The position numbers and the translations under genes were made by a program. Below are positions 1 to 8,555 of a stretch of 64,000 nucleotides of DNA, piece after piece. The DNA comes from Chthoniobacteraceae bacterium. Lineage in GTDB: Bacteria > Verrucomicrobiota > Verrucomicrobiia > Chthoniobacterales > Chthoniobacteraceae. The notes beneath the pieces were generated by a model. It had not been told where the DNA came from and made no database searches. It saw nothing but the letters and a program-made list of their open reading frames with translations. Positions within the stretch are counted from its first letter, which is position 1, and the number at the start of each line of letters is the position of its first letter. The DNA is taken from assembly GCA_028293625.1 (NCBI GenBank), contig JAQGOL010000034.1, positions 124,001 to 188,000 of the forward strand, in the 5' to 3' direction.

Positions 1-83
1 TCGGAGTTTGGAATGAGGTTGATTTGCTGGGCGGATGCCGAAGCGATCAGCCACATGGTCGCGATCAGGAGGGGAAATTTCAT
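1..83 (-). CDS. Secreted protein, N-terminus only (cut by window edge)
   Basis: Reading the minus strand from an ATG at 83-81 gives an open frame of 27 codons that runs off the left edge. It encodes a classic Sec signal peptide: Met-Lys-Phe, a hydrophobic core (PLLIATMWLIA) and an Ala-rich Ala-X-Ala cleavage zone followed by Gln-Gln. The mature part is not in the window, so no function can be given. It diverges from the phosphopantetheinyl transferase gene. The call rests only on the signal-peptide pattern and could be a chance frame. Confidence 0.55.
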   Translation of the reverse strand, partial: MKFPLLIATMWLIASASAQQINLIPNS

Positions 84-270
84 CAGGGAACCCGCGCCAC
101 AATGGCGGCGCGACTTTCACAGTGCCAGCCTTCTATTGAAGCAAAGGCGCGACATGGCCCGGAGAGGCCGTCGCATTTTGCCAGGTGAAACCGGAGGGAG
201 CGCGGATTGTGAGAAATACGCCGATCGCCTGATCAAGTATAAGTCGTTTTCCCGCGAAACTTGACCCCCT

Positions 271-299
271 TTCCAAGCGGGAACCGGCCCGGCTATACT
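271..299 (+). promoter_or_regulatory. Possible sigma70-type promoter of the Sfp-type gene
   Basis: TATACT (294-299) is a good -10 element 46 bp before the ATG at 345. With a 17-bp spacer the -35 would be TTCCAA (271-276), a poor match. The better-looking TTGACC at 261-266 is 27 bp away, too far to pair with it. This is a weak prediction. Confidence 0.3.
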
Positions 300-344
300 G
301 CCAAGCATCGGAGCGGCTCGTGAGCGTTTCAACTCCATTGATTT

Positions 345-1148
345 ATGTCTGATTCCGAACAGATCTGGCGTTATCCGCCCAATTTGCCCGTGTTGGAAGC
401 CGACGATATTCACGTCTGGTGCGGCATCCTTGATCAACCAACACGCTCCTTCCGGGAACTGGAGCAGACCCTCTCCCTGGATGAATTGGGCCGCCTTCAG
501 GAAATCCCGTCGGCCATCCTGCGGCAACGTTTTATCGCCGCCCATGGATTAATGCGAAAAATTCTGAGCCGTTACCTTGCGATCCCGCCAAGACAAATCG
601 AGTTTTTCTATGACCGTCGGGGAAAACCGTGCCTGGCCAACCAAAATGGCGACCGCCTTGAATTCAACATCGCGCATTCCCGCTCCCTCGCACTCTATGC
701 GATCACAAAGAATCGCGAGATCGGCATCGATGTGGAATACCTCAGGCAGCTTGAAAAGGCCGGAATTATTGCAAGTCAGTTTTTTTCATTCCGTGAAAAT
801 GCCGAGCTTCGGGCGCTTTCACCCGAGCTCCAGCTGGAAGCGTTCCTGAGCTGCTGGACTCGGAAGGAGGCATACTTCAAGGCTCGCGGCATCGGGATTA
901 CGGAATGCGCCGCGCAAGTGGAAGTGACATTGCACCCCGGGCAAAAGGCACGTTTATTGAGCCTCGAAGGCGATGCCGGTGCGGCCGCTGACTGGGCGAT
1001 TCATTCACTGGCGCCCGCCCCAGGCTACGTCGGGGCGGTGGCGATTAAAAATCCTCGGGCGCGCCTTACCTGCTGGCAATGGCCCGGAAACGCGGAATCA
1101 ACCCTCCCACGCGCTTGCCGAAATGCCCTGCGCAGCCAGAGAAACTAA
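345..1148 (+). CDS. 4'-phosphopantetheinyl transferase, Sfp type
   Basis: 267 residues. Enzymes of this family transfer the phosphopantetheine arm of coenzyme A to a serine of carrier proteins (ACP, PCP) in the cytoplasm. Two family motifs are visible: IGIDVE with the Mg-binding Asp129 and Glu131, and WTRKEAYFKA beginning at Trp171, with Lys174, Glu175 and Lys179. Length and motif order fit the Sfp/Gsp/AcpT group rather than the short AcpS group. No PKS, NRPS or fatty-acid synthase gene lies in the window, so the carrier protein it serves is unknown. The ATG at 345 follows a 260-bp non-coding gap. The family call is firm, the substrate is not. Confidence 0.9.
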   Translation: MSDSEQIWRYPPNLPVLEADDIHVWCGILDQPTRSFRELEQTLSLDELGRLQEIPSAILRQRFIAAHGLMRKILSRYLAIPPRQIEFFYDRRGKPCLANQNGDRLEFNIAHSRSLALYAITKNREIGIDVEYLRQLEKAGIIASQFFSFRENAELRALSPELQLEAFLSCWTRKEAYFKARGIGITECAAQVEVTLHPGQKARLLSLEGDAGAAADWAIHSLAPAPGYVGAVAIKNPRARLTCWQWPGNAESTLPRACRNALRSQRN

Positions 1149-1202
1149 ATCGCCCGCCTTTCCCGCCTTCTCAGAACGGCGGTTGCGTGAGTTGGCGAGT
1201 GC

Positions 1203-2471
1203 GTGTTTAGATTGACCTTCACCCCTGTGCGCTACTTTAAGGTTTCAATTCTCATCGGCATTCTCGTTACCCTCGGCATCGTAGCTTTGTACGAAACGGG
1301 CATGGTGCATCGGCTCGACGTCTGGCTTGCAGCCTTGTTGGCGCAAAACGCTCCATTCCCCGGTGACGACCGCGCTGTCCAATATGCATTGGCCATCTTT
1401 TTTGGCCTGGGAATCGCCTGGACGACCATCGACATCAATCGGCCCGTGCTCAAATTCGTGATCGCGGCGGGCGCCATTATCGAAGTTCTGGCCGCCGTCT
1501 GGGTGCTCGGTTTGCGCGGCATCGTTTTTTCTCCGTGCGCCAGTCTCCTGGCCATCAGCGGCAGCTTTGTACTCGGATTCGCCTATTCATGCAGTGAAGC
1601 CGGGATGCGTAAACGGGTGGCGCGCGCCATCTTCGGTGACCGCATTTCCAAACGCACTTTAAGTGCAATCGTCGACTCGGATATGCCGCTGAAATTTGAA
1701 GGCGAAAAGCGGCATGCCAGCGTGGTCGTATGCGAGATTTTCAACCACGAGACCCTCGCCGAGGCGTTGCCGGTCTCTGATTATGTGGCGATGCACAATG
1801 CGTTCCTGCGTAACGCGGCCGATCTGCTGGTCGATCGCGGCGGGTACCTCGACGAGTGCGATGGGGAAAGTCTCCGCGTTGTCTTCGGCACCCCGCTGGC
1901 CGACGAGGAGCACGCCGCCACCGCTTGCGAGGCTGCCCTGGCGCTGGCCGAACGGCTCGATGCCGTGAATGGCGAGTGCGTTCGGATCTGGCATCAGATT
2001 TTTGATTTCCGGATCGGCATCAACTCCGGCGAACTTGTGGTGGCCGCTTACGGTTCGAGCCGGCTCGGCAGCTTTAGCGTGGCGGGCGAACCGGTCGAGT
2101 TTGCGCGCCGGCTTTGCGCCGCGAACACGATCTACGGCTCCGGCCTGCTGATGGGCGCCACGACTCTTGGCAGTGTGGAATCCCTCGTGGAAGTGCGGCC
2201 GATGGAATTAATCCAACGCTATCCGGACGATCACAGCCGTGAGGAGGTTTACGAACTGCTCGGGCTCCAGGGGAAACTCAGCGAAGAAGAACACGCGCGC
2301 CGCGATCTTTTTTGGAAAGGGATCATCTATTACCGGCAACAGCTCTGGGATGAAGCGCTCACCTTTTTCCATAGTGCCCGCCGCCCGGACGGTTCGGATG
2401 GCCCGGTGGAATTTTACATCCGCCGGATTGAACAACTCCGCGAGGGATTGCCGGCGCTGGAAGCCAGCTGA
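1203..2471 (+). CDS. Membrane-anchored class III cyclase-like protein with altered active site
   Basis: 422 residues from a GTG start. About four hydrophobic segments occupy residues 13-130. A class III adenylate/guanylate cyclase homology domain follows (about 170-330), then a short helical tail with a TPR-like pattern. The fold is recognisable from VVFGTP and the stretch ending in FARRL. The key positions differ from the consensus. The first metal Asp (usual F-x-D-I) is Glu178 in VVCEIFN, the second metal Asp (usual GD) is Glu222 in DGESLRVVFG, and the usual Asn of the VNxAxR motif is Glu (PVEFARR). The protein may be a receptor-like pseudocyclase or an unusual enzyme. It sits 24 bp upstream of recR. 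Confidence 0.8.
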   Translation: MFRLTFTPVRYFKVSILIGILVTLGIVALYETGMVHRLDVWLAALLAQNAPFPGDDRAVQYALAIFFGLGIAWTTIDINRPVLKFVIAAGAIIEVLAAVWVLGLRGIVFSPCASLLAISGSFVLGFAYSCSEAGMRKRVARAIFGDRISKRTLSAIVDSDMPLKFEGEKRHASVVVCEIFNHETLAEALPVSDYVAMHNAFLRNAADLLVDRGGYLDECDGESLRVVFGTPLADEEHAATACEAALALAERLDAVNGECVRIWHQIFDFRIGINSGELVVAAYGSSRLGSFSVAGEPVEFARRLCAANTIYGSGLLMGATTLGSVESLVEVRPMELIQRYPDDHSREEVYELLGLQGKLSEEEHARRDLFWKGIIYYRQQLWDEALTFFHSARRPDGSDGPVEFYIRRIEQLREGLPALEAS

Positions 2472-2495
2472 GAGTAAGCGAGAAATAAACCTTCC

Positions 2496-3101
2496 ATGAA
2501 ACGCGCGGAATACCCCCCCACTATCAAGGCCCTTATCGGTGAACTTAAGCGGATGCCCGGCGTTGGACCCCGCAGCGCTGAGCGGATCGCGCTCTGGATG
2601 ATTCAATCTCGGGATGCCCATTCCCTTGAGCTCGCCCGGGCCATCACGGAAGTCACCAAGACCATTCAGCCTTGTTCAAAGTGCGGTTTCTTTTCAATCA
2701 GCCCGGTCTGCGAGGTCTGCGAGGATCCGGAACGCGATTCGACCGCACTCTGCGTAGTGGAACAGCCCACCGATATTCTTCCCCTGGAGCGCACCGGCGC
2801 GTTTCGTGGAAAATATCATGCGCTCGGGGGGCGGATCTCGCCGTTGGATCACGTCGGACCGGAAGACCTGCGCATTGACGCATTGATTGAGCGCGTCAGG
2901 ACTGAAAAACCAAGCGAGATCATCCTGGCCCTCGGCGCGGATGTGGAAGGCGAGGCAACTTCCAACTATATCGCCGCGCTGCTGCGGCAGACGCCGGTGC
3001 TGATCAGCCGGCTGGCACAGGGACTCCCGGCTGGTGGCGGTCTTGAACACGCGGACGAACTCACCATCAGTCGGGCGCTTTCGGGCCGGACCCGGCTCTA
3101 A
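2496..3101 (+). CDS. recR: Recombination mediator RecR
   Basis: 201 residues, the normal RecR length. RecR works with RecO (and RecF) to load RecA on single-stranded DNA at gaps during recombinational repair. The N-terminal helix-hairpin-helix is seen in MPGVGPRSAERIAL. A four-cysteine zinc finger follows (CSKCGFFSISPVCEVC), then a TOPRIM domain starting near the ALCVVEQPTDI segment. The ATG at 2496 matches the usual N-terminus. No dnaX or YbaB-family gene is adjacent, unlike the arrangement in many bacteria. The photolyase gene follows after 16 bp, so the two DNA-repair genes are probably co-transcribed. Confidence 0.96.
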   Translation: MKRAEYPPTIKALIGELKRMPGVGPRSAERIALWMIQSRDAHSLELARAITEVTKTIQPCSKCGFFSISPVCEVCEDPERDSTALCVVEQPTDILPLERTGAFRGKYHALGGRISPLDHVGPEDLRIDALIERVRTEKPSEIILALGADVEGEATSNYIAALLRQTPVLISRLAQGLPAGGGLEHADELTISRALSGRTRL

Positions 3102-3117
3102 ACGCCGAGGCGTTTTT

Positions 3118-4509
3118 ATGAGCGTTGTCATCCATTGGTTTCGTCGCGATTTCCGGCTGAACGATAATACGGCGCTTTATGCCGCGCGAGCCACCGGCAA
3201 CCAGGTGGTCCCGGTTTACATCCTCAGCACCTGGAAAAAAGAGCATGCATGGACCGGAGCGCCCCGTCAGGAGTTCCTTTGCGGTTCACTGCGCGCACTG
3301 GCGGGCGGCCTTAAGGAAAAAGGCGGCCGGCTTCTGATTCGCCAGGGCGCCGCGGATCTGGAACTGGAGAAACTCGCACGCGAATCCGGCGCCACCGCCA
3401 TCTATTTCAACCGCGATCCCGACCCTTTCGGCCGCGCGATGGAATTAAAAGTGGAACAAATGGCCATCCGTCTTGGGCTCAAGGTCCATGCCTGCAAGGA
3501 CGCTGCCATTCACGAGCGCGATGAGGTTCAAACCAAGTCGCGCACGCCGTTTCGCGTTTTCACCCCATACTCCAAAGCGTGGCTCAAACTCGACAAGCCC
3601 GCGCCAGGCCCGGCCATTGAACGTTTGTCCACGCCTGAAAATCTCTCAAGCCTGGAGCTGCCGACGCTCGCCACGTGGGATTTGGAAAAACCCGCGACTA
3701 TCATCATCATTGAACCCGGTGAACCCGCCGCGCGCCGGCGGCTGCAGCAGTTTCTCGACGGTCCTGTGTTCCAATATCCGGAACGGCGCGATCTTCCAGC
3801 CGAAGGCGGCACGTCGCGGCTTTCGCAGGACCTCCGGTTTGGACTCCTTTCGATCCGTGAAATCTACGCCCGCTGTGGCGAACAGGCACTCAATACAACC
3901 GCGGACCGGCGCCGCAGCATTGCCGTATTCATTAATGAACTCATCTGGCGCGAGTTTTACATGCAGGTGCTCTGGCATTTCCCGCAGGTGCTTGATCACG
4001 AGTTTCAGGAAAAATATCGCGGCATGACGTGGGGCGAATCCGCGGAGAACTTCGACCGCTGGTGTGCGGGCATGACCGGATTCCCCATCGTGGATGCCGG
4101 TTTGAGGCAAATGCTCGGATCCGGTTTCATGCATAACCGGGTCCGGATGATCGTGGCGATGTTCCTGGTCAAAGACCTGCATCTCTCGTGGAAGGCCGGC
4201 GAGAAATGGTTCATGCAACATTTGGTGGATGGCGAGATCGCAAGCAACAATGGCGGCTGGCAATGGAGCTCAGGCACCGGCACCGATGCCGCGCCTTATT
4301 TCCGAATCCAGAATCCGTGGAGCCAGTCACGGCGGTTTGATCCCGAAGGCGCTTACATCAAACGCTGGGTGCCGGAATTGCGCGACGTAGCTCCCGCCAG
4401 GCTTTACGCGCCGCCCGCATCCGGCATTGCTTTGGCCAAAAACTATCCCCTCCCCATCGTTGATCATTCAAAAGAACGCGATGTGACGCTGGATATGTAT
4501 AGACGCTGA
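3118..4509 (+). CDS. phrB: Deoxyribodipyrimidine photolyase, class I type
   Basis: 463 residues. Photolyases use light, FAD and an antenna chromophore to split cyclobutane pyrimidine dimers. The N-terminal Rossmann-like antenna domain begins with [18 protein letters not shown]. The C-terminal FAD domain shows [17 protein letters not shown] and [16 protein letters not shown], both typical of class I CPD photolyases. The frame is open from 3034, but the ATG at 3118 is chosen because it starts right before the antenna-domain strand and clears the end of recR by 16 bp. A cryptochrome or (6-4) enzyme cannot be fully excluded without modelling. Confidence 0.95.
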   Translation: MSVVIHWFRRDFRLNDNTALYAARATGNQVVPVYILSTWKKEHAWTGAPRQEFLCGSLRALAGGLKEKGGRLLIRQGAADLELEKLARESGATAIYFNRDPDPFGRAMELKVEQMAIRLGLKVHACKDAAIHERDEVQTKSRTPFRVFTPYSKAWLKLDKPAPGPAIERLSTPENLSSLELPTLATWDLEKPATIIIIEPGEPAARRRLQQFLDGPVFQYPERRDLPAEGGTSRLSQDLRFGLLSIREIYARCGEQALNTTADRRRSIAVFINELIWREFYMQVLWHFPQVLDHEFQEKYRGMTWGESAENFDRWCAGMTGFPIVDAGLRQMLGSGFMHNRVRMIVAMFLVKDLHLSWKAGEKWFMQHLVDGEIASNNGGWQWSSGTGTDAAPYFRIQNPWSQSRRFDPEGAYIKRWVPELRDVAPARLYAPPASGIALAKNYPLPIVDHSKERDVTLDMYRR

Positions 4510-4535
4510 TCTCACGGCCCCGTGTATTCGCCAGT

Positions 4536-6461
4536 ATGTTTTCCCCGGAATCGATTTATCAAATCATCACTCGCGCCCCGGGACCGGTGGGCGCCCTGCC
4601 GTTAACCGATGAAATGCTGCGCCAAAGCCCAAGCGGCGACATTTTCGGGCTTACGCAAAATGTCGGCATGGGCTGGGAGCCCGGCGCCGTGGCGGGCAAA
4701 CAATTTTTGATCCTGAGCACCCAGGGCGGCTTGCGCGCGCCGGACGGAAAGCCCATCGCGCTCGGTTATCACACCGGGCACTGGGAGATCGGCTTGCTGG
4801 TGAAGGCCGCCGCGGACGAGCTGCGCAAACTTGGGACCGTCCCCTTTGCCGCGTATTGTTCCGATCCGTGCGACGGCCGCACCCAAGGGACGACGGGAAT
4901 GTTCGATAGCCTCCCTTTTCGCAATGACGCCGCCCTCGTCTTCCGGCGCCTGATCCGTTCCCTGCCCCGGCGTGTTGGGGTCATCGGAATTGCGACCTGC
5001 GACAAGGGATTGCCTGCCATGATGATGGCATTGGCGGCAATGCACGACCTGCCATGTGTGCTCGTCCCGGGCGGCGTTACCCTGCCACCGACCAATGGCG
5101 AGGATGCCGGAGCTGTGCAAACCATCGGCGCCCGGTTTTCCCGCGGTTTTCTTTCCCTATCCGAGGCGGCCGAACTCGGCTGCCGGGCGTGCGCTTCCCC
5201 CGGGGGCGGCTGCCAGTTTCTTGGCACTGCGGCGACGGCGCAGGTGGTGGCCGAAGCGCTTGGAATGGCGCCGACCCATTCCGCCCTCGCGCCCTCGGGC
5301 CAGCCTGTCTGGACTGATCTCGCCGTGCGCGCCGCCCAGGATGTCAGCCAGCTTGAAGCACGCGGGATCACGATGCGCGACATCCTGACCCCGGCGAGCA
5401 TCCGGAACGCCATGGTCGTGCACGCGGCCTTTGGCGGCTCAACCAATCTACTGCTGCACATTCCCGCCATCGCGCACGCGGCCGGCCTGCCCCGGCCCAC
5501 GGTGGAAGATTGGATTTCAGTCAATCGCAGCGTGCCCCGGCTGGTCGATGTCCTGCCCAACGGGCCGCAGCATCATCCGACCGTTCGCGCTTTCCTGGCA
5601 GGCGGCGTCCCGGAAGTGATGCTGCATTTGAGAAAGCTCGGGCTGCTCGACACCTCCGTCCTCACCGCAACCGGGCTTACCTTGGAGGAAAATCTTGTGG
5701 CGTGGGAAAGCTCCGAGCGCCGTCTCCGGTTCCGCGCAATCCTGCAGGAACAGGACGGCGTCAATCCTGAGGATGTTATCATGTCTCCGGAACAAGCGCG
5801 TGCCAAAGGCCTGACCGGGACCGTCGTATTTCCCATCGGCAATCTCGCCCCGCAAGGTTGTGTGATCAAAAGCACGGCGATTGATCCAAGCGTGGTCGAT
5901 GCCGATGGGGTTTACAGAAAGCAAGGGCCGGCCCGCGTTTTCCCCAGTGAAGCCTCCGCCATTGCCGCGATCCGCGAGGGACGCATCCAGGCCGGCGACG
6001 TCATGGTGCTGGCCGGAGTCGGACCGATGGGCACCGGCATGGAGGAAACCTATCAGGTCACTTCCGCCCTTAAACATCTTCCCTTTGGCAAAACCGTCGC
6101 CCTTCTCACCGACGCCCGCTTTTCGGGCGTCTCCACCGGCGCATGCATCGGCCATATCGGACCAGAAGCGCTTGCGGGCGGACCGATTGGCAAGCTGCTC
6201 GATGGCGACTGGATCTCGATCGTGGTCGACCGGATCAATATGAACGGCACCGTCGATTTTACAGGCGAAGGCGAACGCCGGTTTTCTCCCGAGGAAGGGA
6301 GCCGCGTTCTGGCCATGCGTGCCATCCGTCCCGATCTCGCCCCGCACACCGCGTTGCCCGATGACACCCGGCTCTGGGCCGCGCTCCAGCAACTCGGAGG
6401 CGGCACGTGGGGTGGCTGCGTTTACGACGTGGAAAGCATCCTGGCCAAACTGCGCGAGTAA
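4536..6461 (+). CDS. YjhG/YagF-type dehydratase (D-xylonate dehydratase family)
   Basis: 641 residues of the IlvD/Edd Fe-S dehydratase superfamily. It is closest to the YjhG/YagF branch (about 655 residues), which converts D-xylonate to 2-keto-3-deoxy-xylonate. Branch signatures include [12 protein letters not shown] near the start, [48 protein letters not shown] and a C-terminal [13 protein letters not shown]. The cysteines in SDPC, ATC and GGGC are the probable cluster and metal ligands. No xylose dehydrogenase, lactonase, aldolase or sugar transporter is nearby, so the pathway must be completed elsewhere. It follows the photolyase by 26 bp. Substrate choice is inferred from the subfamily only. 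Confidence 0.92.
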   Translation: MFSPESIYQIITRAPGPVGALPLTDEMLRQSPSGDIFGLTQNVGMGWEPGAVAGKQFLILSTQGGLRAPDGKPIALGYHTGHWEIGLLVKAAADELRKLGTVPFAAYCSDPCDGRTQGTTGMFDSLPFRNDAALVFRRLIRSLPRRVGVIGIATCDKGLPAMMMALAAMHDLPCVLVPGGVTLPPTNGEDAGAVQTIGARFSRGFLSLSEAAELGCRACASPGGGCQFLGTAATAQVVAEALGMAPTHSALAPSGQPVWTDLAVRAAQDVSQLEARGITMRDILTPASIRNAMVVHAAFGGSTNLLLHIPAIAHAAGLPRPTVEDWISVNRSVPRLVDVLPNGPQHHPTVRAFLAGGVPEVMLHLRKLGLLDTSVLTATGLTLEENLVAWESSERRLRFRAILQEQDGVNPEDVIMSPEQARAKGLTGTVVFPIGNLAPQGCVIKSTAIDPSVVDADGVYRKQGPARVFPSEASAIAAIREGRIQAGDVMVLAGVGPMGTGMEETYQVTSALKHLPFGKTVALLTDARFSGVSTGACIGHIGPEALAGGPIGKLLDGDWISIVVDRINMNGTVDFTGEGERRFSPEEGSRVLAMRAIRPDLAPHTALPDDTRLWAALQQLGGGTWGGCVYDVESILAKLRE

Positions 6462-6473
6462 AAGGTCAAGCGG

Positions 6474-6674
6474 CTACTTTTTCGATTCCTGAACGGATTT
6501 GGATCCGAGCCACCAGTGCGCGATTGCAAAACCCATTGTTGTTTTGATATCGGGCGTGATTCCAGCCGCCGAGACCATGGCTTGTGCCCGCTCGAACGAG
6601 GCGAGCGCCGCGCGATGGAATTTTGCTTCTGGAATTTTAAGACGCACCAAGCCTTTGCGCTCATGGGATAGCAT
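6474..6674 (-). CDS. Small hypothetical protein
   Basis: 66 residues from ATG at 6674. The composition is ordinary for a soluble protein and the codon choice resembles the neighbouring genes, so it is more believable than the other short frames here. A central helix-like stretch (FHRAALASFERAQAMV) is followed by a hydrophobic FAIAHWWLG segment. It lies convergent to the dehydratase gene, and its start is only 17 bp from the 20-21 bp repeat array. It could be the remnant of a longer gene broken by the repeats, because the frame is closed by a stop just upstream. I do not recognise the family. Confidence 0.42.
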   Translation of the reverse strand: MLSHERKGLVRLKIPEAKFHRAALASFERAQAMVSAAGITPDIKTTMGFAIAHWWLGSKSVQESKK

Positions 6675-6691
6675 ATCGCCGACAAGATGCT

Positions 6692-6960
6692 CTCAAACCG
6701 GTGCGCAACTGCTCAAACCGGTGCGCAACTGCTCAAACCCGATGCACGACTGCTCGGACTCGATGCGCGACCGCTCAAACGTGGCGCACGACTGCTCGAA
6801 CCCGATGCACGACTGCTCGACCCCGATGCACGACCGCTCGAACTGATGTGCAGCCGCTCAAACCCGACGCACAACTGCTCGGAATGATGCACAGGCTGCT
6901 CGAACCTGGCGCACGACCGCTCGGACTGACGCAGATCTGCTCGGACCCAATGCGCCGGCG
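6692..6960. repeat. Thirteen degenerate tandem repeats of 20-21 bp
   Basis: Units start at 6692, 6712, 6732, 6753, 6774, 6795, 6816, 6837, 6857, 6878, 6899, 6920 and 6940. The first two copies are identical (CTCAAACCGGTGCGCAACTG). The rest follow CTC-RR-AC-N4-ATGCACGACYG, with CTC at every start and a strong (A/C)CTG or CCG end. Most units are 21 bp, but four are 20 bp, so any encoded heptapeptide repeat changes frame along the array. There are no spacers, so this is not a CRISPR. The rest of the gene-free stretch (6675-7068) shows nothing else recognisable. Confidence 0.9.
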
Positions 6961-7068
6961 GCGGAGATGTTTGTCCTTCCAGGCCAGCCAGCAGAGCGTT
7001 AAGGCGCCTGCATTCACGAGTGCATCCGGCCAACTTTACGCGGCGAGGCTTTCATTACCGCCCCGGCC

Positions 7069-8394
7069 TTATTCGAGTGGAGCCCTGAATCGGCTCGGGT
7101 TGAACGCCATCATCGGGATGGCGGGCGCGGCGGGCACCGGGGCGGCGGGCGCAGGTTCACTTTTGGCTTTAAGCAGTTTTTCAAGAGGAATGAGAAAATC
7201 GGCTGTTATCGGCACGTTGAGGTCGTCCTCGTAATGGGCCAGCGTGACCAGGCGGCTTAACATGTCGAAATTCTCAAACAACACGCGCGCCGGTGTCTCG
7301 CTGAGCTCCGAGCCGGCCACTCCGATTTGACGGGCGCATTTTACGCGGTCCGCGGCGCTGGGATGAGTGTCGAAGATGTTTGTTTTCGACGCGCTGATCT
7401 CCAGTTCGACTTTTGCAATTTGCTCCGGGGCGAGTCGCGCCGTCCGGTATTCAATCAGCACCGGGAGATTATCGGGCAACTGAAGTTGCTTTCGCCAGAC
7501 ACGGGCCATCTCGCGGTGGATCTCGCCAAGTACTTTGCCGAGCACTCCCAGTTTGATCATCGTCGATTCCAGTGCCGCGCTCCCGGCAACACTCATTTGA
7601 ACCCGATCCGCATCGTACTCCATCTGGCGCAAAAGCAGCCCGCTGATGGCATGTCCGATGATCATTAAAACCCAAAGCACGCCGCGCGAAATCCAGACGC
7701 CAAATCGCGCGCATCCAACCATAAAGCCAACCCATGAATTCTCCGTCTGCCCCCACGAAGCGATCACGTCATCCCAGGCGTCGCGCTCGTAAATGACCCT
7801 CGCAAACCATCCATTGACGCTCCGGATCAAATAACTGAGGCGCATGCCGGCCCCTTGTCGAAAATGCCCGAATTCATGCGCGATCACACCGGCCAGCTCG
7901 CGTTCGGAAAGCCCGGCAATCAGCGGCATTCCCAAAGTGAGAATCAGGCCGTTGCCGAAAAATCCGCTGAAACCGCGATCGAAACCGGCTGATGCGTTGA
8001 GATCGCAATTGAGCTCGATTCTTCGCGGCTCGGACGCGCCGACAGCACGGCAAACACGCTGAACCATCTGGTAAACGCGTGGTTCAACCAGTGGATTAAG
8101 CGCCAGCGGTTGCATTTTGGGCGCGCGCCGGGCAAAGAGCGGCTTGATCATAAAAAACGCAACCGAGCTGCCGACCAGCAGGGGCGTTGCCGAGCAAATG
8201 ACCTTGATAATGAATCCTCCCTTCGAGTAGCCGGTCGGCCACTCCCAGATAGCGGTAAAATAATGCACCCCAAAGTAATAGACGCCGTAGGAAGCGAGGG
8301 CGGTCAGGGCGGCGTAAATGCACGGCAGGATCACCATGGCGGCCGTCACGAGCGCCAGGCCAAGTTGATAGATCGCTGACGGACGGGCATTCAT
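7069..8394 (-). CDS. Integral membrane M48 family zinc metalloprotease
   Basis: 441 residues. The protein starts with two or three hydrophobic segments (about 13-100) and carries the zinc-protease motif HEFGH with His173, Glu174 and His177. A long hydrophobic segment follows (VLWVLMIIGHAISGLLL) and then the EYDADRV element supplying the third ligand. This layout is that of the HtpX/Ste24-like M48 peptidases, membrane-embedded quality-control proteases. The tail is Pro/Ala-rich and probably disordered. It diverges from a second, soluble M48 gene at 8556. The substrate is unknown. Confidence 0.88.
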   Translation of the reverse strand: MNARPSAIYQLGLALVTAAMVILPCIYAALTALASYGVYYFGVHYFTAIWEWPTGYSKGGFIIKVICSATPLLVGSSVAFFMIKPLFARRAPKMQPLALNPLVEPRVYQMVQRVCRAVGASEPRRIELNCDLNASAGFDRGFSGFFGNGLILTLGMPLIAGLSERELAGVIAHEFGHFRQGAGMRLSYLIRSVNGWFARVIYERDAWDDVIASWGQTENSWVGFMVGCARFGVWISRGVLWVLMIIGHAISGLLLRQMEYDADRVQMSVAGSAALESTMIKLGVLGKVLGEIHREMARVWRKQLQLPDNLPVLIEYRTARLAPEQIAKVELEISASKTNIFDTHPSAADRVKCARQIGVAGSELSETPARVLFENFDMLSRLVTLAHYEDDLNVPITADFLIPLEKLLKAKSEPAPAAPVPAAPAIPMMAFNPSRFRAPLE

Positions 8395-8438
8395 CGGATC
8401 AAACTCACCGGCAGGTCAACAAACTGTCAACGTTCTAT

Positions 8439-8462
8439 TAATCGTAATCGTAATCGTAATCG
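8439..8462. repeat. Four perfect TAATCG hexamers
   Basis: TAATCG is repeated four times without interruption (8439, 8445, 8451, 8457) in the 161-bp space between the two divergent M48 genes. The same word in inverted form (CTTAATCGTAATC / GATTACGATTAAG) makes the hairpin arms at 37580-37653, so it is probably a dispersed extragenic element of this genome rather than a local accident. Confidence 0.85.
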
Positions 8463-8535
8463 CCGTTCCGCTCCACGCCCCGCGGGCGACCAATCATGAC
8501 GGAGTGAAGGAACAAGCAGCGCCGTCATTGACCTT

Positions 8536-8547
8536 GAACATATGTTC
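8536..8547. promoter_or_regulatory. Perfect 12-bp palindrome, possible operator
   Basis: GAACATATGTTC is its own reverse complement and ends 8 bp before the ATG of the soluble M48 gene, where a repressor would block transcription or translation. Its form (GAAC-N4-GTTC) equals the LexA/DinR box of Gram-positive bacteria. The motif reported for Verrucomicrobia LexA is, as I recall, TGTTC-N4-GAACA, the opposite arm order. The protein that binds here is therefore uncertain. Confidence 0.45.
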
Positions 8548-8555
8548 GATGTTGA

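Noticed and set aside
261-299. TTGACC / TATACT as a sigma70 promoter pair
   Set aside because: The spacer is 27 bp, far beyond the usual 16-18 bp.
6692-6960. CRISPR array
   Set aside because: Repeats are contiguous with no spacers, and no cas gene is present in the window.
6499-7234. Overlapping frames encoding heptapeptide-like repeats (for example LLKPDARLLGLDARPL)
   Set aside because: They only mirror the DNA repeat array. The unit length shifts between 20 and 21 bp, so no frame keeps the repeat, and no start or domain supports a protein.
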